A stretch of DNA of 64,000 nucleotides from DASYLJ01 sp036009625. Its GTDB lineage: Bacteria > Desulfobacterota > Binatia > DP-6. The stretch spans positions 67,270 through 131,269 of the forward strand of contig DASYLJ010000096.1 of the NCBI GenBank assembly GCA_036009625.1. Reading direction: 5' to 3'. The translations under genes and the position numbers were made by a program. The notes beneath the pieces are model-generated. The model had not been told where the DNA came from and did not search any database. It worked only from the letters and a program-made list of their open reading frames with translations. Below, one piece after another: positions 63,360-64,000 of the stretch; within the stretch, counting starts at the first letter, position 1; every line of letters starts with the position of its first letter.

Positions 63360-63857
63360 TCAGGGCTTGCTCTGCGAGCCGGTCACGGCGAGCAGCTTGC
63401 CGTCGGGATCGCGGATCTCGACGCCGCCACCGTTGGTCAGCAGGCCATTCGGACTGGACGGTGCGCGGTAGACGAGCTTGCCCTTGCCCTTCGTCAACGT
63501 GACGGCGATCGGCGGCTGCTCGGCGAGCGGCGAGCCGTCGGGCAGCGTGCCGAAGCCCGGGATGCTCACCCGGCCGGACAGCACCTTCACGCTGACGACG
63601 CCGTCGAGCGGCGCACCGGACGCGTCGCGTACACCTTTGAAGTCGACGAGGAGCGTCGGCTTGTTCGCCTGCATGTACTTCGACGACGCCGTGCTGAGCA
63701 CGATCGAATCGAACGTGTAGGTCGACTCGTACGCGCGCGGACACGTCGCCGGACCCGGGCACTCGGCGAGCGCGGGAACGAGATAGACACGCGAGTAGCC
63801 GGCCATGGCGGGTCCGGCCGCGAGCAACAGCCCGAGCAGGGCGATCCCTCGTCGCAT
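63360..63857 (-). CDS. Secreted protein of unknown function
   Basis: The 165-residue exported protein has GGAGG 6 bases before the ATG at 63857 and a signal peptide ending at AMA-G. The mature part is a beta-rich domain (YTFDSIVLSTASSKYM, DGVVSVKVLSGRVSIPGF, IAVTLTKGKGKLVYRAP) with one Cys pair, CPGPATC. No family was recognised. It lies 20 bases after another - strand gene end and is probably in the same operon. Confidence 0.6.
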   Translation of the reverse strand: MRRGIALLGLLLAAGPAMAGYSRVYLVPALAECPGPATCPRAYESTYTFDSIVLSTASSKYMQANKPTLLVDFKGVRDASGAPLDGVVSVKVLSGRVSIPGFGTLPDGSPLAEQPPIAVTLTKGKGKLVYRAPSSPNGLLTNGGGVEIRDPDGKLLAVTGSQSKP

Positions 63858-63877
63858 CGATTCCTCCGTGGTTCCGG

Positions 63878-64000
63878 TCAGTACGGGTTGCAGGCCTGGT
63901 CGGCCGCGGCGCCAGGGGTCGGGTCGTAGATCTGCACCGGGATGACGCACATGTCGTCGTCGGAGAGCGGGCCGAAGACCAGGTTCGACTCGACGCAGCG
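63878..64000 (-). CDS. C-terminal end of a secreted-like protein (truncated)
   Basis: The last 40 codons of a gene that starts beyond the window edge; the stop TGA is at 63880-63878. The visible end has three Cys (RCVESNLVFGPLSDDDMC, then PGAAADQACNPY), similar in feel to the neighbouring secreted proteins. It is upstream of, and probably co-transcribed with, the 63857 gene. Nothing more can be said from 40 residues. Confidence 0.55.
   Translation of the reverse strand, partial: RCVESNLVFGPLSDDDMCVIPVQIYDPTPGAAADQACNPY

Overview
The window is about 70% G+C, densely packed and entirely bacterial. Gram-negative markers are present: apolipoprotein N-acyltransferase, LpoB/CsgG-type lipoproteins, a DUF1329 outer-membrane protein and secreted di-haem cytochromes. 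The gene mix suggests a deltaproteobacteria-like soil or aquatic heterotroph. It includes CSLREA-motif surface proteins with Thr/Ser linkers, delta-60 and VPS10/BNR-like repeats, a large HAMP-repeat hybrid kinase, a sigma-54 activator, LuxC/LuxE-type enzymes and a family III CoA transferase. Candidatus Binatota is my best guess, but no rRNA or tRNA is present to settle it. I saw no insertion sequence, CRISPR array or prophage.

Layout. 1-9.2 kb: mixed envelope and metabolic genes (flavin reductase end, DUF1329, MAPEG, LpoB-like and CsgG-like lipoproteins, FabL-like SDR, CoA transferase, TPR protein). 9.3-14.2 kb: a Tat-exported multicopper oxidase divergent from an overlapping luxE-luxC-class III aminotransferase operon. 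14.2-16.7 kb: an ECF sigma factor divergent from a doxX-di-haem cytochrome operon, with mirror-image promoters. 16.8-21.9 kb: fatty acid hydroxylase, pyrE, prfB (with programmed frameshift) and modABC. 22.0-40.2 kb: a block of secreted proteins around a histidine kinase/NtrC pair. Several of these genes have good sigma-54 promoter matches in front of them. 40.2-48.1 kb: two hybrid histidine kinases overlapping by 4 nt, one with a tandem HAMP array. 48.3-54.6 kb: a membrane protein and the housekeeping operon alaS-phoH-ybeY-lnt. 54.7-57.6 kb: SRPBCC protein, a lower-GC patch with an orphan membrane protein and a decayed gene, and a DUF222/HNH gene. 58-64 kb: glgX, delta-60 repeat protein, methyltransferase, enoyl-CoA hydratase and secreted proteins running off the end.

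The most coherent candidate for an undescribed system is the 21.9-40.2 kb block. A membrane kinase and its sigma-54 activator are flanked on both sides by secreted-protein genes that carry -24/-12 promoters, and two of those proteins share an unrecognised C-terminal domain behind Thr/Ser linkers. The ECF promoter pair (GGGAAC-N16-ACTCCAT on both strands) and the LuxE-LuxC-aminotransferase operon, a plausible acid-to-aldehyde-to-amine route, are the other strong leads.
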